Origin: Biomphalaria glabrata
Lineage: Eukaryota > Mollusca > Gastropoda > Planorbidae
Reading direction: 5' to 3'
Assembly (NCBI RefSeq): GCF_947242115.1
Contig: NC_074719.1
Span: 42,180,349 to 42,244,348 of the forward strand
DNA length: 64,000 nucleotides
Positions 33,351-44,740 of this stretch are shown piece by piece (the stretch's first letter is position 1; each line of letters opens with the position of its first letter). The notes beneath the pieces are model-generated. The model made no database searches. It worked only from the letters and a program-made list of their open reading frames with translations, and was not told the origin of the DNA. The position numbers and the translations under genes are program-made.

Positions 33351-34360
33351 TCGGTGTCTAATACAGTTTATCGCTTGCCTTAGTGTTGATTACAAGAAAA
33401 AAAAAAGTAAAACTAGCCCTATATTATAGGTGCTATACATAGCTTACAATTCAAAAGCTGAAAAGTGGTGTGATGATTGGTCAATCAATCAGAGAATACT
33501 TTTAAAAAATTAAGGGGTTGTCATTGCGTCAAAGAGACACAAGTCAGAAGTATAGTAAATAGTAAATTCAACCATTTAACATAGGCCTATAATATATCTA
33601 CAATATTTTTTTTTTATGGATATCTACAATGTGGGTCAAGATATCAATTCAACAAACATTTCTACTAGAACAGCTCTCGACTCTCTCTCCCCGACTCTGA
33701 CAATATCCGCACTCTGAATCTCTCTCAATCCTGTCCACAACTAACTTAATTAAAGATTAAAATCTCATAATTTAATACTCACACATTTTCACGTGGGACC
33801 TGTTGACCAGAAGCTCACCATCTTGTGCTAGAGAAAAATTTGGAATTTAACCCTAACATGAATATACACCAACACGGTGTGTAACAATATATATAAACTT
33901 AACTTTGTTCTCACTAAAACTGGAAAGAAGCCAGGTGTTGAGAAAATCGGAATTTCTGTCTCACAAAATGCACTTTTGTGACTAAAGTTGGCACCATTTT
34001 GTATGCGTGAGTTTTATCGAAAGGCTAGATAAGAATAAAAAAAAAAAATAAAAGATATCGATTATTGACGTAGATCATTTTGTTCTGCTTTGAACTTATA
34101 TTCGCTTCTAAAATTACACTTTATAAGTACTGGGTAAGTATAGAAAGAACACTAGTTAATACAATTCTAAGTTGCTAAAACATTAAAGTTTTACTTACTA
34201 TTTTTTTTTACTATATACGTAAGCCAATTTTAATTTAATTTTACATAGTCTTCTAAAAACTTATGTAGATATAGAAAGAAAGATAGAAAGATAAAAGGCC
34301 TACGTGATTGTCCGGCTTTAGTTATGTATTACCGGTATTAGATATTTAAAATGTGTAGTT
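33351..34360. other. Intergenic; possible 5' untranslated exon near 33785
   Basis: On the minus strand, CACGTGAAAATGT is followed by a strong donor GTGAGTAT (about 33787 downwards), upstream of and in the same orientation as protease gene 2. It could be its non-coding first exon. Nothing else is recognised. Confidence 0.25.
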
Positions 34361-35929
34361 CAGGGGCGGACTGGATGTCAAAACCAGGCTCTTAAGCTGC
34401 ATATCATTTGATGGATATCCAATTATAGGCTTACCTGTCTACAAAATCATTATGTTAAAATTAAGTTCGATAAATGTACACATGCATGCAGTGAGCACTA
34501 TATTTTAGATAAGAAACATAGGCCTTATTCTGCTCTGTAATCGGTGTGAAGGATGAAGGCTATTAGGAGCAATGGAGCATTGTCTACTATGTAGGCTATT
34601 ACATTATCTCGGAGAGTTTGTCAGAATGAAATTCAGACTGTAGAGAAATTTCTTTTTAACACGATGCTTAGAGGGACCCGTTTATAAGATGATATTATAA
34701 AACCTTTAACATAGAATACATAATGGCATCCGTGCACTGGCGGATCCAGGGGGGGGCGGTAGGGGCGATCGCCCCCCCCCCCCACTCGGCCGACCCCCCC
34801 CCCCGTAGGGGCGGGGCGGACGAATTTTAGTATAGAATTCACACAATTTGTATACGAATTTATTACTTATGTTAATAATATATACTAATTATTTATATTT
34901 CAACCTATTTTTAGATTATTTCGCCCCCCCCTCTAGTATGCTGGCCGATTTGGTGGGGTCGGGAGGGGGCGATGGTATCTATCCCGCCCCCCCCCCCCCA
35001 CCCATACACTTTCGAGTGGGGGGGGCGGTCCAATTTATTTGTAGAAATCACAGCTTGCTAACAGAAACAATTAAATATATATATATGATTAAAACTTGTT
35101 ATTAATATTTTAACCGATCTTTATATTAGGTCGTTCCCTGTTTGCCGATTGGGGGAGGGGGGGGGGCGAAAACCTCTACAGCCTAAACCCTTTGAGTGGG
35201 GGGGGGCGGTCCTACTTTTATGGAGAAATCATAGTTTGTGAACAAAATTAATTCAATTAATATATAAATTTTATATTATGTCAATCCCCTTCTGGTATCT
35301 TGGCCGATTCGGTGGAGTTGGGGGGAGAGTGATTGCATGTACTGCCCTCCCACTCTAGCCCTCTGAGTGTGGTGGGGCGGTCCTATTTTTATGGAGAATC
35401 ATAGTTTGTGAACAAAATTAGTTGAGTCGCCCCACCCCTATTCTTTAATGCCAAATGCAATCTTTAGCAGAAATTATTAAAGGAGCGAGGATTACTCGTT
35501 TTCACTCTACCGCCCCTCTCATTTCCAGACATAGTTTATGTAATTTCACATGAATTTATCATAATTATTTTAAGAAAGTTAGAATTCAAACGAAATTTTT
35601 AGTATAAGAGTCATGATTGAGAAGTTCTAAACTCATATAATCCTGAACATAGTCGCCTTTTCCCAACCTTTACTCAATCTGAAATTTTTCTAGTTAAATA
35701 AATTTGGGACTATAACTCACAATTTATACTTTAATTTTATTGAATATTATTTATCGAATAATTCTTTTTTCGGCGGCGATCCTCAAATCCAAATCTAAAT
35801 ATGTGGGGTATCTAATCTTCTCAAGGAACAAATCGGTTTTATTTGCAATGTATTAAGGGCCTATAAATTCATATTAGAATATTTTTCAAGTACAACATTA
35901 TTTGAAAGGTCCTTTTTTAATAGTATGAA

Positions 35930-36955
35930 AAATGAGCTTTAGGTCAGGAGAATGCGTTTCTTCTTTGAAGAATGCAAGAAAAGGTTTTTGGCGTCGGAAC
36001 CCCACTGATGAATAATGAGCTGTAGTTGTCAGGAGAATGCGTTTTTGCAGTGAAGAAAACGCTTTTGCCGAACTCCATTGATAAATAATGAGCTGTAGAT
36101 GTCAGGAGAATGGGTTTCTGCATTGAAGAATACAAGAAAACGCTTTTGGCGTCGGGGCTTCGCCCCGAATTCTTTTTATGAATAATGAGCTCTCTATGTC
36201 AGAAGAATGCGTTTCTGCATTGAAGAATGTAAAAAAAAAAAACGCTTTTGGCGACGGGGCTTCGCCCCGAACTCCATTGATAAATAATGAGCTGTAGATG
36301 TCAGGAGAATAGGTTTCTGCATTGAAGAATGCAAGAAAACGCTTTTGGCGTCGGGGCTTAGCCCCTAATTCTTTTTATGAATAATGAGCTGTATATGTCA
36401 GGAGAATGCGTTTCTGCAGTGAAGAATGCAAAAAAGACGCTTTAGGCGTCGGGGCTTCGCCCCGAACTCTATTGATAACTAATGAGCTGTAGATGTCAGG
36501 AGAATGCGTTTCTGCATTGAAGAATGAAAGAAAACGCTTTTGGCGTCGGGGCTTCGCCCCAAATTCTTTTTTGATTAATGAGCTGTATATGTCAGGAGAA
36601 TGCGTTTCTTCAGTAAAAAAAGCAAGAAAACGCTTTTGGCGTCGGGGCTTAGCCCCTAATTCTTTTTATGAATAATGAGCTGTATATGTCAGGAGAATGC
36701 GTTTCTGCAGTGAAGAATGCAAAAAAGACGCTTTAGGCGTCGGGGCTTCGCCCCGAACTCTATTGATAACTAATTAGCTGTAGATGTCAGTAGAATGCGT
36801 TTCTGCATTGAAGATTGAAAGAAAACGCTTTTGGCGTCGGGGCTTCGCCCCGAATTCTTTTTTGAATAATGAGCTGTATATGTCAGGAGAATGCGTTTCT
36901 TCAGTGAAAAAAGCAAGAAAACGCTTTTGGCGTCGGGGCTTTGCCCCGAAACCCA
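35930..36955. repeat. 110-130-base tandem array with GC-rich hairpin
   Basis: About nine units containing ATGAGCTGTATATGTCAGGA, GAATGCGTTTCTGCA and AAAACGCTTTTGGCGTCGGG, then GCTTCGCCCCGAA. CGGGGCTTCGCCCCG is a perfect short hairpin with a tight loop. Units vary in the joining segment (CTCCATTGATAAAT or TTCTTTTTATGAAT). Confidence 0.95.
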
Positions 36956-37026
36956 CTATGGAACCTTATAGCACTGCCCCAGTTGTTTAGTTTTTCGCCG
37001 AATGTTGAGTAATGCTGCGCTTTTTT

Positions 37027-37030
<4 letters not shown>

Positions 37031-37074
<44 letters not shown>
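37031..37074. repeat. (AT)n microsatellite
   Basis: About 22 AT units inside the nested hAT element. Confidence 0.95.
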
Positions 37075-37076
<2 letters not shown>

Positions 37077-37094
37077 TGCACGCACGTTTATGCA

Positions 37095-37132
37095 TAGGGT
37101 TAGGGTTTACTGGGCGTTAGGGTTAGGGTTTG
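37095..37132. repeat. Telomere-like TTAGGG words
   Basis: GGGTTAGGGTTT and GCGTTAGGGTTAGGGTTT occur close together inside the element. TTAGGG is the molluscan telomere unit, but only four or five imperfect units are present. Confidence 0.7.
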
Positions 37133-37486
37133 GAAAAAAATCGCCCCCCCCACTCCAAAGTTCTGGATCCGCTAGTGCATCCGTGAAGCTCTTTCGGTGG
37201 CCGTACCGGCCCATTTAGGTACCGGCCCACTGAGCATTTACCCGACTGCTCCTGGACTAGGTATCTAAGTATAAATGTAATTACAATATTTATGTTTAGC
37301 TCTAAATAAATAAGAATTATTTTTCTATTGAGTTATAATTCTATTAGTCCCTCGGCTCAGCCTAACACACACTTCATGCACACACAGTCGTACATAGAGT
37401 CATAGACCATGCCGATGATGATGTAAAATAAAATATAAATTTAATACTATGATATTTATACAATGATATTGAAATACATAAGAGTA

Positions 37487-37757
37487 GGGGTGGTTGAGTT
37501 GTAAAGATTGTAAGTTTCAAACCGGTGATTCCGGGTTCGAATCCTGGTGAAGACTGGGATTTTTAGTTTCGGGTTCTTTAGGGCACCACTGAGTTCACCC
37601 AGCTCTAAGGGTACCTGACATTAGTTGGGGAAAATATAGGCGGTTGGTCGTTGTGCTGGCCACATGACACTCTCATTAACCCTGGGCCACAGAAACAGAA
37701 GACCTTTACATTATCTGCCTCATAGATCACAAAGTCTGAAAGGAAAACTTTACTTTT
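37487..37757 (+). mobile_element. SINE family A
   Basis: Head GGTGGTTGAGTTGTAAAGAT, B box GGGTTCGAATCCTGGTGAAG, body and 3' end ending AACTTTACTTTTT; nearly full length. Confidence 0.9.
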
Positions 37758-38329
37758 TTTAAATTGAAATGAATAATGTGAGTGATTAGTAATAACAATT
37801 AAATGTTATGATAATAAATCATAATTTCATTCATAATAAATCATTAAAGAATATTTATGTACTAAGCCCCTTTGATCATATTGCGCAATAACAATGACAA
37901 GGCAATGACAGTGACTTCAACAACATCAACTGGTCCACAACTTGTGCCCAAGAGTCGTCTCTGTAACAGAGACTGCAGAAACCCACAATGAGCGCAAACT
38001 TTGATAGTAGCCATCAAAGACTGTCATGACCTTATGACCAACAACACTGTCAATGGAGACGATAGCACTGTCATTGGCAACACCAGCACTCACAGTATAA
38101 ACTCAACTTTGTAATAGGTAACGCCAACAAACACAGAAACCCTATAGAAATAAATAACAGAAACTCTAACGTCTAATTTAAACCCATAAGTATGGACGAA
38201 TCCGCAAAAAGAATACCATAGCAATATGAAATAAAACTCATCCTAAACAGGGGTCAAAGAGTCTTACCCAGAATAGATCTAAGACAATATAGATAATTAT
38301 AATTAGGGCCTATAACTGTTATAATTGCA
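37758..38329. other. Intergenic, no supported gene
   Basis: No ORF or repeat is recognised; it may contain older LINE sequence upstream of the fragment at 38330. Confidence 0.45.
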
Positions 38330-38800
38330 ATAACATCATATCACCTAGAAGAAAAGCTTGACACACTCGCCAAGAGTGGGAGAACGAACTCACAATAAAC
38401 CATTGCACTCTATTCAGAAGAAATGAAGAAACTAATAGTAAATAAAATAAATGAGAAACGGACAAGCTCTCATCCGAATCACAAGAAAGATGATGCCTAT
38501 TATAAGCTATCCCGCCAAGATCAACGTCTAATCTTTCGACTCAGGACCGGACACAACAGAATGAGACAACATTTGTACCGGAAGCACAAAATTGGAATCA
38601 GTGAAATCTGCCCATGTGGAGTGTCACCAGAGAATGCTGACAATGCCCTTAAACTTTTCCCTTTATCAAGAGGCCCGTACAATACACTGGCCCCAAATCA
38701 CCCCAATAGAAAGAAAACTATATGGGGAGCTCCCTGATTTGGAAACCACTGCGCAGTTCATCTCATGTATTGGTCTAGTCATCTGAACACTACAACATAA
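38330..38800 (+). mobile_element. Jockey-like LINE 3' coding end
   Basis: Reads DAYYKLSRQDQRLIFRLRTG, HNRMRQHLYRKHKIGISEIC and PCG, then (shifted frame) ELPDLETTAQFISCIGLVI. The T-G-H-N-R-x-R-x-H-L-Y and C-x-C pattern is that of the RNase H/zinc-knuckle-like tail of Jockey-type LINEs. Relatives lie at 50720-51085 and, inverted, 56195-56530. One frameshift is near 38660. Confidence 0.8.
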
Positions 38801-39174
38801 CAATGAGAACGAGGAAAAATAAAAGAATCGCTAAAGCTGTCCAGTAACATAAGAAAAGGAAATATTCAGGACCAGTAAGAAGTACAGCTTATCTCTCAAG
38901 CCCAAGATGGCGAAATGCTATCTTAAGCAAGAGTTGGCATTTGACGTCACACTAAATCTTGGCAAAGCGAAATGGAAAAAAAAGATATACTACAATTTTT
39001 TTTAAATAATTACAACAATGACGTCATATCACCTAGAAGAAAGCGGCGTTCTCAATTCGTGTACATTCTTACAAATAAACTCCACACCAAAAGTAACTTC
39101 AACAATAATGATATGGCTGAGGGGAGTTAGTCTTTTGAATCACGATCAGAAGACAGGTCCTTACGCGGGCCTGG

Positions 39175-39235
39175 ATTCTATAGGGTGTCTCATAAAGGTG
39201 TCGTTGTGCTGGTCTCATGACACCCTCGTTTTTCT
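39175..39235 (+). mobile_element. SINE family A fragment
   Basis: GTCGTTGTGCTGGTCTCATG, ACACCCTCGTTT matches the central part of family A. Confidence 0.55.
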
Positions 39236-39499
39236 TTGGTCATATATGTTTATGTTACACAATGTAGCCTAATGCAACTCAATTAAGCTCAAATTTCTGC
39301 TTTTTAAGGTTACCTGTATTGCAACTTAATCTTTTAATTCAGCCTACATTGCATTCAAATGAAAAGAAAAAATATTCGCATTAATGTAACAGTTATTGGC
39401 TACATATTAAACTATAGATATGACTTTGTAGTCATTCATTAATTAATTGATGATTTTCAAAAGGCTCAGAAAATAATAAGCTAATATATGCCATTTTTT

Positions 39500-39960
39500 T
39501 TTAGAATTTTCGAAGGAATTTGACAAAGTTCGCCTCAATAGGGTACCTAAAAAAATAAATGATTAGGCATTACTGGTTCATTACACCAAATGATTAAGGA
39601 ATAGCTAATAGAGTATTGATGAAATTATTAAAAAATCAAACAAAACATTAGGATTTATTAAAATCAATCAGGAACAGAAGGCCAGTATTACATTATACGT
39701 CATCGTTTGGGACCCCTCTAGTCAAGAAAACAGAGATAATAGAGCAGCGAGATTCATAACAAATGAATATTCATATTTGATTAGAATAACACCTTTAGTA
39801 AAAAAAAAATATTTCAAATGCTCCTCCTGCCATTTGGGAAATAAGTGGGTTGCCTAAATCAGCTAGGAAAATCAACGACATTGCAGACTTTGGTCTAATT
39901 ATCTTTTCTTTTCAAGAAACGTCTGTAATTTATAAGATATATTTATGTCGCTTAAAAATG
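39500..39960 (+). mobile_element. LINE 3' end, old copy of the GATAA-tail family
   Basis: TGGGTTGCCTAAATCAGCTA, GGAAAATCAACGACATTGCA and AAGAAACGTCTGTAATTTAT match the end at 770-930 with many substitutions. Confidence 0.65.
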
Positions 39961-40002
39961 TTTGATTTTAATAACAACGCATAAAAAGTAGTTATAGCTT
40001 TA

Positions 40003-40222
40003 TAAAAGTACCTTTTTCAGACCTTGGGGGCAAATGATATAAAGCTAATTTGTTTCTATGGCCGACGGTAGAGAATGGTGGCCTGAGCTAGCAGGTGCCA
40101 GCACAACGACCAACGCTTTTATGTCCCAAACGTATGTCCGTGTACTTATAAGAGCTGGGAGTCTTGAGTCTATACCCCTTGTAACGGAAGCCAAGCTCTC
40201 TACACTCAGCCACCAAGCCTCC
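40003..40222 (-). mobile_element. SINE family A with internal deletion
   Basis: AAAGTACCTTTTTCAGACCT, CAGCACAACGACCAACGC and GAAGCCAAGCTCTCTACACT, CAGCCACCAAGCCTCC are in order on the minus strand; part of the body is missing. Confidence 0.75.
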
Positions 40223-40295
40223 CCCCTTATATAATTAATAGCATTTGTCCTACATGGGTTAAAATATTTATTAGCAGAATTAACAGACTAAAGAG

Positions 40296-40611
40296 ATGAC
40301 AAGACTGAAATCTCTAATCCTGTTGTTTCTAATCTCAAGTCAGTCTTGTGTGGTGGACGCATATTTGTACGAAGCTCTTGGGTGCTTGGGAGGTGTCGTC
40401 TTTATAGCTCTCTTGGGACAACGCTCCCTGAACTTTATAGGCTTTACAGCAGGTAATATTGCAAGGTTAACTCGGATGTCGCTCTGTGTCATTATATTTG
40501 TTTCACACGATATTTGAATACGGCGCTTCTTTCACAAAAAACATTAAGTTAATTTACTTTAAGGTCTAATCTTGAAGCACGAATTCATCTCTCTCTCTCT
40601 CTCTCTCTCTG

Positions 40612-40709
<98 letters not shown>

Positions 40710-42207
40710 TGCGTCCGTTATCTTTTTCCCCGAATTATTGAAAATTCCAAAATGTTCTAAAACCTTTTTTTTTTAAACATGACGCTTTCCCAACAATGTG
40801 GCCCATAAATTGTGTATCATATAATGTTCATCTAATTATAGGCCTACCTGTCCTCAAAATCATTATAAGTTTGATAATGTATTGATAACTGTACACATGT
40901 ATGAGCTCTATATCTTTACATGAAATATAGGCCTTATGCTGCTTTATAATCGCTAAGTATGTAGGCCCTAAGAGGAGATGATGCTTACTAGTGGCACTTT
41001 CTACTATTGTAGGCTATCATGTTATATCGGAAAATGTGTTAGTTGAAACAAGTATTACGGTGTAGAGTCTGTAAAAGATCCTTTTTTTCCTCACGACACT
41101 CATTTGTATAACAAAACATTATAAAACCATTAACAAGCTACTTCGTGTCATGGTGGCATACTTGAGTCCCTTTCAATGACCCTACCAGCCAGGGGCGGAC
41201 TGGCTATATGGGCATTCGGGCAAATGCCCAGTGGGCCGGTACCTAAGTGGGCCGGTAAAGCCACCTAAAGGGCCTCACGAATGTCACTATAGAACATATT
41301 ACATTTTTGAAAGGTTTTATAGCATTCTGTTGCAAAAGGGACCCTCTGAGCGTCGTTTAAAAAAAAAAAACAACTTTAACAGACTCTTACAGTATAATGC
41401 TACTTTTATCTATCACATTTTCCGAAATAATGTAGGCTACTAGCCAACACCCGTAGCAGGCTTCATCCTTGAAGAGCCTCTACATACTTATCCATTAACA
41501 AGCAACATAACGTTTATATTTCGTATATAGATATAGAGTTCACTGTGTGCATGCGTTCAGTTATCAATACATTATCAAACTTAAATTGATTTTTTAGGAC
41601 AAGTAGAACTAGAGTTGGATGCCTATTATATGATATTCAAGTTTGGGTCCGAATGGTATAGAAATGCCGGGGCCGATTTTGACAGCCAGTCGCCCCTGCT
41701 ACCAGCCTATCTGAGTACTGGCTGAGCGGGCGTTTGCCCGAAGGCCCATATAGCTAGTCCAACCCTGGCTGTTACTCTTCTATGTTTTTTATTTTTTTGC
41801 GCGGCCATATAATTATTTATTGAAAGAAATTCTGTAAATAATTATAAGACTGTGGACAGGAAGAGAATGGGTAATTGAAAGTACACTTTAAAAAAAAATC
41901 ACATATCTGTTCATAAGAAGTTAATGTTATAGCTAGTATGTATACACATATATCTTAATATATTTTGAAAGACCGTATATTTTTGCTTAACATGTAGCCC
42001 ATCAATATACATTTGTAACTTTTTTCCTTTTTTAAAGTTGGAATCACTGCAGGATCCTTTGCAGCCTGGTTGATGTCGTGGGGCTTGCCAGTGGCTACAC
42101 TACAATCTGCCGGAGCGGCTGGAGTATCGTACGGAGCTTATGGGGTATGGGGGCTCCTAGGCTCAATAGTCGCTCACTATCTCGGATGGGAGGATAAAAA
42201 AGATTGA
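40296..42207 (+). CDS. IFI27/ISG12-like protein (Ifi-6-16 family), gene 2
   Basis: Two coding exons, 40296-40452 and 42038-42207. The donor is AGCAG then GTAATA, the acceptor follows CTTTTTTAAAG, and the intron is phase 1, as in gene 1; product 108 residues. A signal peptide (SLILLFLISSQSCVVDA) covers residues 1-22. Next come YLYEALGCLGGVVFIALLG, then the domain core GITAGSFAAWLMSWGLPVAT and LQSAGAAGVS, ending GWEDKKD. The core aligns with gene 1 (GITAGSIGATLMSYGVPVGV), but the N-terminal half is diverged and the tail is shorter. AATAAA lies at 42251. A 5' UTR acceptor (TTATTAGCAG) ends at 40277. The intron has filled with microsatellite and hAT-like DNA. Confidence 0.88.
40588..40708. repeat. 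(CT)n then (AT)n microsatellite, intronic
   Basis: About 10 CT units followed by about 45 AT units, in the intron of the second IFI27-like gene. Confidence 0.95.
40785..41766. mobile_element. Older hAT-like element carrying a younger relative
   Basis: The body (AAAATCATTATAAGTTTGAT, TAATCGCTAAGTATGTAGGC, GTGTAGAGTCTG) matches 7365-7655 and 34361-34726. The right end is at 41766 (inverted CAGGGTTGGACTAGCTATAT). The left end is not recognised, perhaps lost next to the AT microsatellite. The copy is interrupted at 41190-41698. Confidence 0.65.
41190..41698. mobile_element. hAT MITE, complete, perfect 8-base target duplication
   Basis: Ends CAGGGGCGGACTGGC and (inverted) CAGGGGCGACTGGC, flanked by CTACCAGC at 41182-41189 and 41699-41706. 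The element is 509 bases and non-coding. Its left end (ATGGGCATTCGGGCAAATGC) resembles the inverted right end of the older element it entered, so both belong to one superfamily group. Confidence 0.92.
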
Positions 42208-42329
42208 TTCGTCAGTGTTGTTTGTGTGCATGTTTTTCTGGATTTTCAAAAATAAATAAATATACAAAAACGAATAAAAATAAATACATCTAGTCTTTTT
42301 ATCGTTCATCGTTTTTTTACGAAATATCA

Positions 42330-43475
42330 TAGAACAAAGTCTTGATTACCAACAACGGCTAACGATCAGTTTCGTGGACTTCAAAAAAGCGTTTGATAGT
42401 GTCCACCGAGAATCACTATGGAAAATAGTTAGAGAATACGGTATCCCAGAAAAATTCGTCCAGATCCTACGACACCTTTACAGTCAGTCTAGTTGCTGCA
42501 TTAAAACAGAAGAGGGAATAACAGAGTTTTTTACAATCGAGACAGGTGTGAGACAGGGGTGCATCTTATCTCCCTTCCTTTTCCTCCTAGCCATCGACTA
42601 CATAATGAGGAGAGCAATGAACCAGACTGCCTTTGGTATTCCATGGCATGAACAATTCCGATTGACGGACTTGGACTTTGCTGATGATGTTGCACTACTC
42701 GGGGCTACAAATAAATGCATTCAAGAAATGACTGAGAGCCTAGACAGAGAGGCACCCAAAAATTGGCCTCCGCATAAACTTGGATAAGACTAAAATTATG
42801 CGAGTGGGATATAAGGCAAAGGGTCTCCCCGTCAGACTTGGCGAGTCAAAGCTTGAAGAGCTGGACAAGTTCACGTACCTTGGCAGCATCATAACAAATG
42901 ATGGAGATGCTTACCATGATGTAGCATGCCGAATAGGAAAGGCAGGGAGCATTTTCCAAAGGCTGCAGCCTATTTGGACTAGCCAAGCCATTGGACTCGA
43001 GACAAAAATACACCTTCTCAACACAATCGTCATTCCAACTGCTACATATGCATGTGAGACGTGGAAGTCATCTGTCAAAATTGAGAAAAGACTAAATGTG
43101 GCTCAACAGAGATGGCTGAGACGGATTTTGGGAGTCAGTTACACAGACCGGATCTCAAACAAGGAAATCCTATGCCGAACTGGGAGTCGAACACTTGGTG
43201 AGGTTGTGACTGAGCGTCGCATGAGGTTTGCGGGACATGTTCTACGTCAAAATGAATTACGCACACCAAGAGTTGCGATAACATGGAAGCCAAAACGAGG
43301 AAAGCGCAAACAGGGACGTCCTCGTATAACCTGGCGACACACCTTTATGGAAGTCCTCAGAACAGTGGACACCAGGTGGGAGGAGGCTTCAGACATTGCC
43401 AGTGACAGATCATTATGGAGACAGCTTGCCGCCCAATGCGCCGAACGGCGCGGGAGGATCTAAGTAAGTAAGTAA
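42330..43475 (+). mobile_element. LINE reverse transcriptase, 5'-truncated, with TAAG tail
   Basis: 42374-42787 reads VDFKKAFDSVHRESLW, TGVRQGCILSPFLFLLAIDY and LTDLDFADDVALLG (intact RT active-site FADD). 42780-43463 reads FTYLGSIITNDGD, IVIPTATYACETWKSSVKIE, RILGVSYTDRISNKEIL, MRFAGHVLRQNELRTPR and RITWRHTFMEVLRTVDT. A one-base shift in a run of five A near 42759-42763 separates the frames (EAPKNWPP instead of EAPKIGLRINL). The ORF ends at 43463 and a short TAAGTAAGTAAG tail follows. This is one of the best-preserved LINEs in the window. Confidence 0.92.
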
Positions 43476-43486
43476 GTTTTTTTCTA

Positions 43487-43742
43487 CCCGCTTAGCTTCC
43501 GAACCGCGGACCGGGGTTCAAATCCTGGTGAAGACTGGGATTTTTAATTTCGGGATCTTCGGGCGCCTCTGAGTCCACCCAGCTCTAATGGGTACCTGAC
43601 ATTAGTTAGGGAAAAAGTAAAGGCGGTTGGTCGTTGTGCTGGCCACATAACACCCTCGTTAACCGTAGGCCACAGAAACAGATGGCATTTAAATTATCTG
43701 CCCTATAGACCACAAGGTCTGAAAGGGGAACTTTATACTTTA
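43487..43742 (+). mobile_element. SINE family A, 5'-truncated, abutting a LINE tail
   Basis: Starts inside the tRNA head (CTTAGCTTCCGAACC), then GGGGTTCAAATCCTGGTGAA, full body and 3' end GGTCTGAAAGGGGAACTTTA. It begins about 12 bases after the LINE tail. Confidence 0.9.
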
Positions 43743-43869
43743 CAAGAACATTCTTAGTGGCTATTTTAATTCCCTGCTTCTGGAGGCCACCAGGCAATTA
43801 GAAAAAAAAAATGTAATGTTTGCCTTCAACATTATCGTTTGGCATTTACAAAATATATTTAAAAAAAAA

Positions 43870-44246
43870 GAAGCTGTTTTCGTTTTCTTGTACAACTGAT
43901 GACATCGTTAGCATGTCTGTGATTGTAGGGCTTCAACATCACTTTCTTTTCAGATCTCGACACAGCTTATCACTGATGTTGTCCATTTAACAAAAGAAGA
44001 AGCTGTTTTCGTTTTCTTGTACAACTGATGACATCGTTAGCATGTGTGTGATTGTAGGGCTTCAACATCACTTTCTTTTCAGATCTCGACACAGCTTATC
44101 ACTGATGTTGTCCATTTAACAAAAGAAGAAGCTGTTTTCGTTTTCTTGTACACCTGATGACATCGTTAGCATGTCTGTGATTGTAGGGCTTCAACATCAC
44201 TTTCTTTTCAGATCTCGACACAGCTTATCACTGATGTTGTCCATTC
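43870..44246. repeat. 129-base tandem repeat, about 2.9 copies
   Basis: GAAGCTGTTTTCGTTTTCTT recurs at 43870, 43999 and 44128, a 129-base period with almost no divergence, so it is recent. Confidence 0.95.
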
Positions 44247-44324
44247 GCTTCCTCATTATCGATTCATCAAATCCGCAGTCTGCCTTGGCGCTGTCGATTC
44301 GTTCAAATTTTATATTAACTCACT

Positions 44325-44740
44325 TTCTCTGTTTGTCTGTCTGGTAAAAATGTTTTTCGAATATGTTTTTTTCACCCATTTCCCATTATCGATCAATCTA
44401 AAACTTTGCAGTTTGCACGATTGTTTATTGAACCTGAGAAGACATGAATCAATAAAAATATTTAACCAGATGGTCAACTAATTTTTGTTGATTAATTACT
44501 TTTTTGGATATCGAAATAAGGTGAATAAATGCTATTTAATGAGATATGTGCATGTATATATGGATTTAATCCCCTTATTATGTTTTGACACGTTTTTTCT
44601 CCCATTTCCTATTCTTGGAAACAAGTCGAAATTTCGCATTATTATTGATAATCGATGACAATACACGAATCAATCCAGAAATTAACCAGTTATGTCATCT
44701 TTTAGTACTAATTAATTAAACTGTGTTTATATAGCAGAAA
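44325..44740 (-). repeat. Two family D copies, inverted
   Basis: On the minus strand, 44520-44325 and 44735-44530 each show ATTGATTC...GT, CGATAATGGGAAATGGGTG-like blocks and (first copy) the GACAGACAAACAGA end. Confidence 0.65.

Larger units (their letters stand above)
34735..37177. mobile_element. Nested hAT-like element with perfect 8-base target duplication
   Basis: Ends CACTGGCGGATCCAG and (inverted) CACTAGCGGATCCAG, flanked by CATCCGTG at 34727-34734 and 37178-37185. The 2443-base interior has no transposase. It holds GC-rich blocks with poly-G/C runs (34745-35420), an array of 110-130-base units (35930-36955), an AT microsatellite and TTAGGG-like words. Confidence 0.9.
34361..37254. 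mobile_element. Outer hAT-like element, host of a nested element
   Basis: Left end CAGGGGCGGACTGG at 34361; right end decayed (CGACTGCTCCTG) at 37254. The body matches 7365-7655 and 40785-41181. Flanks GTGTAGTT and GACTAGGT agree at five of eight positions. Removing the inner element at 34735-37177 leaves about 450 bases, a typical MITE size. Confidence 0.6.
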
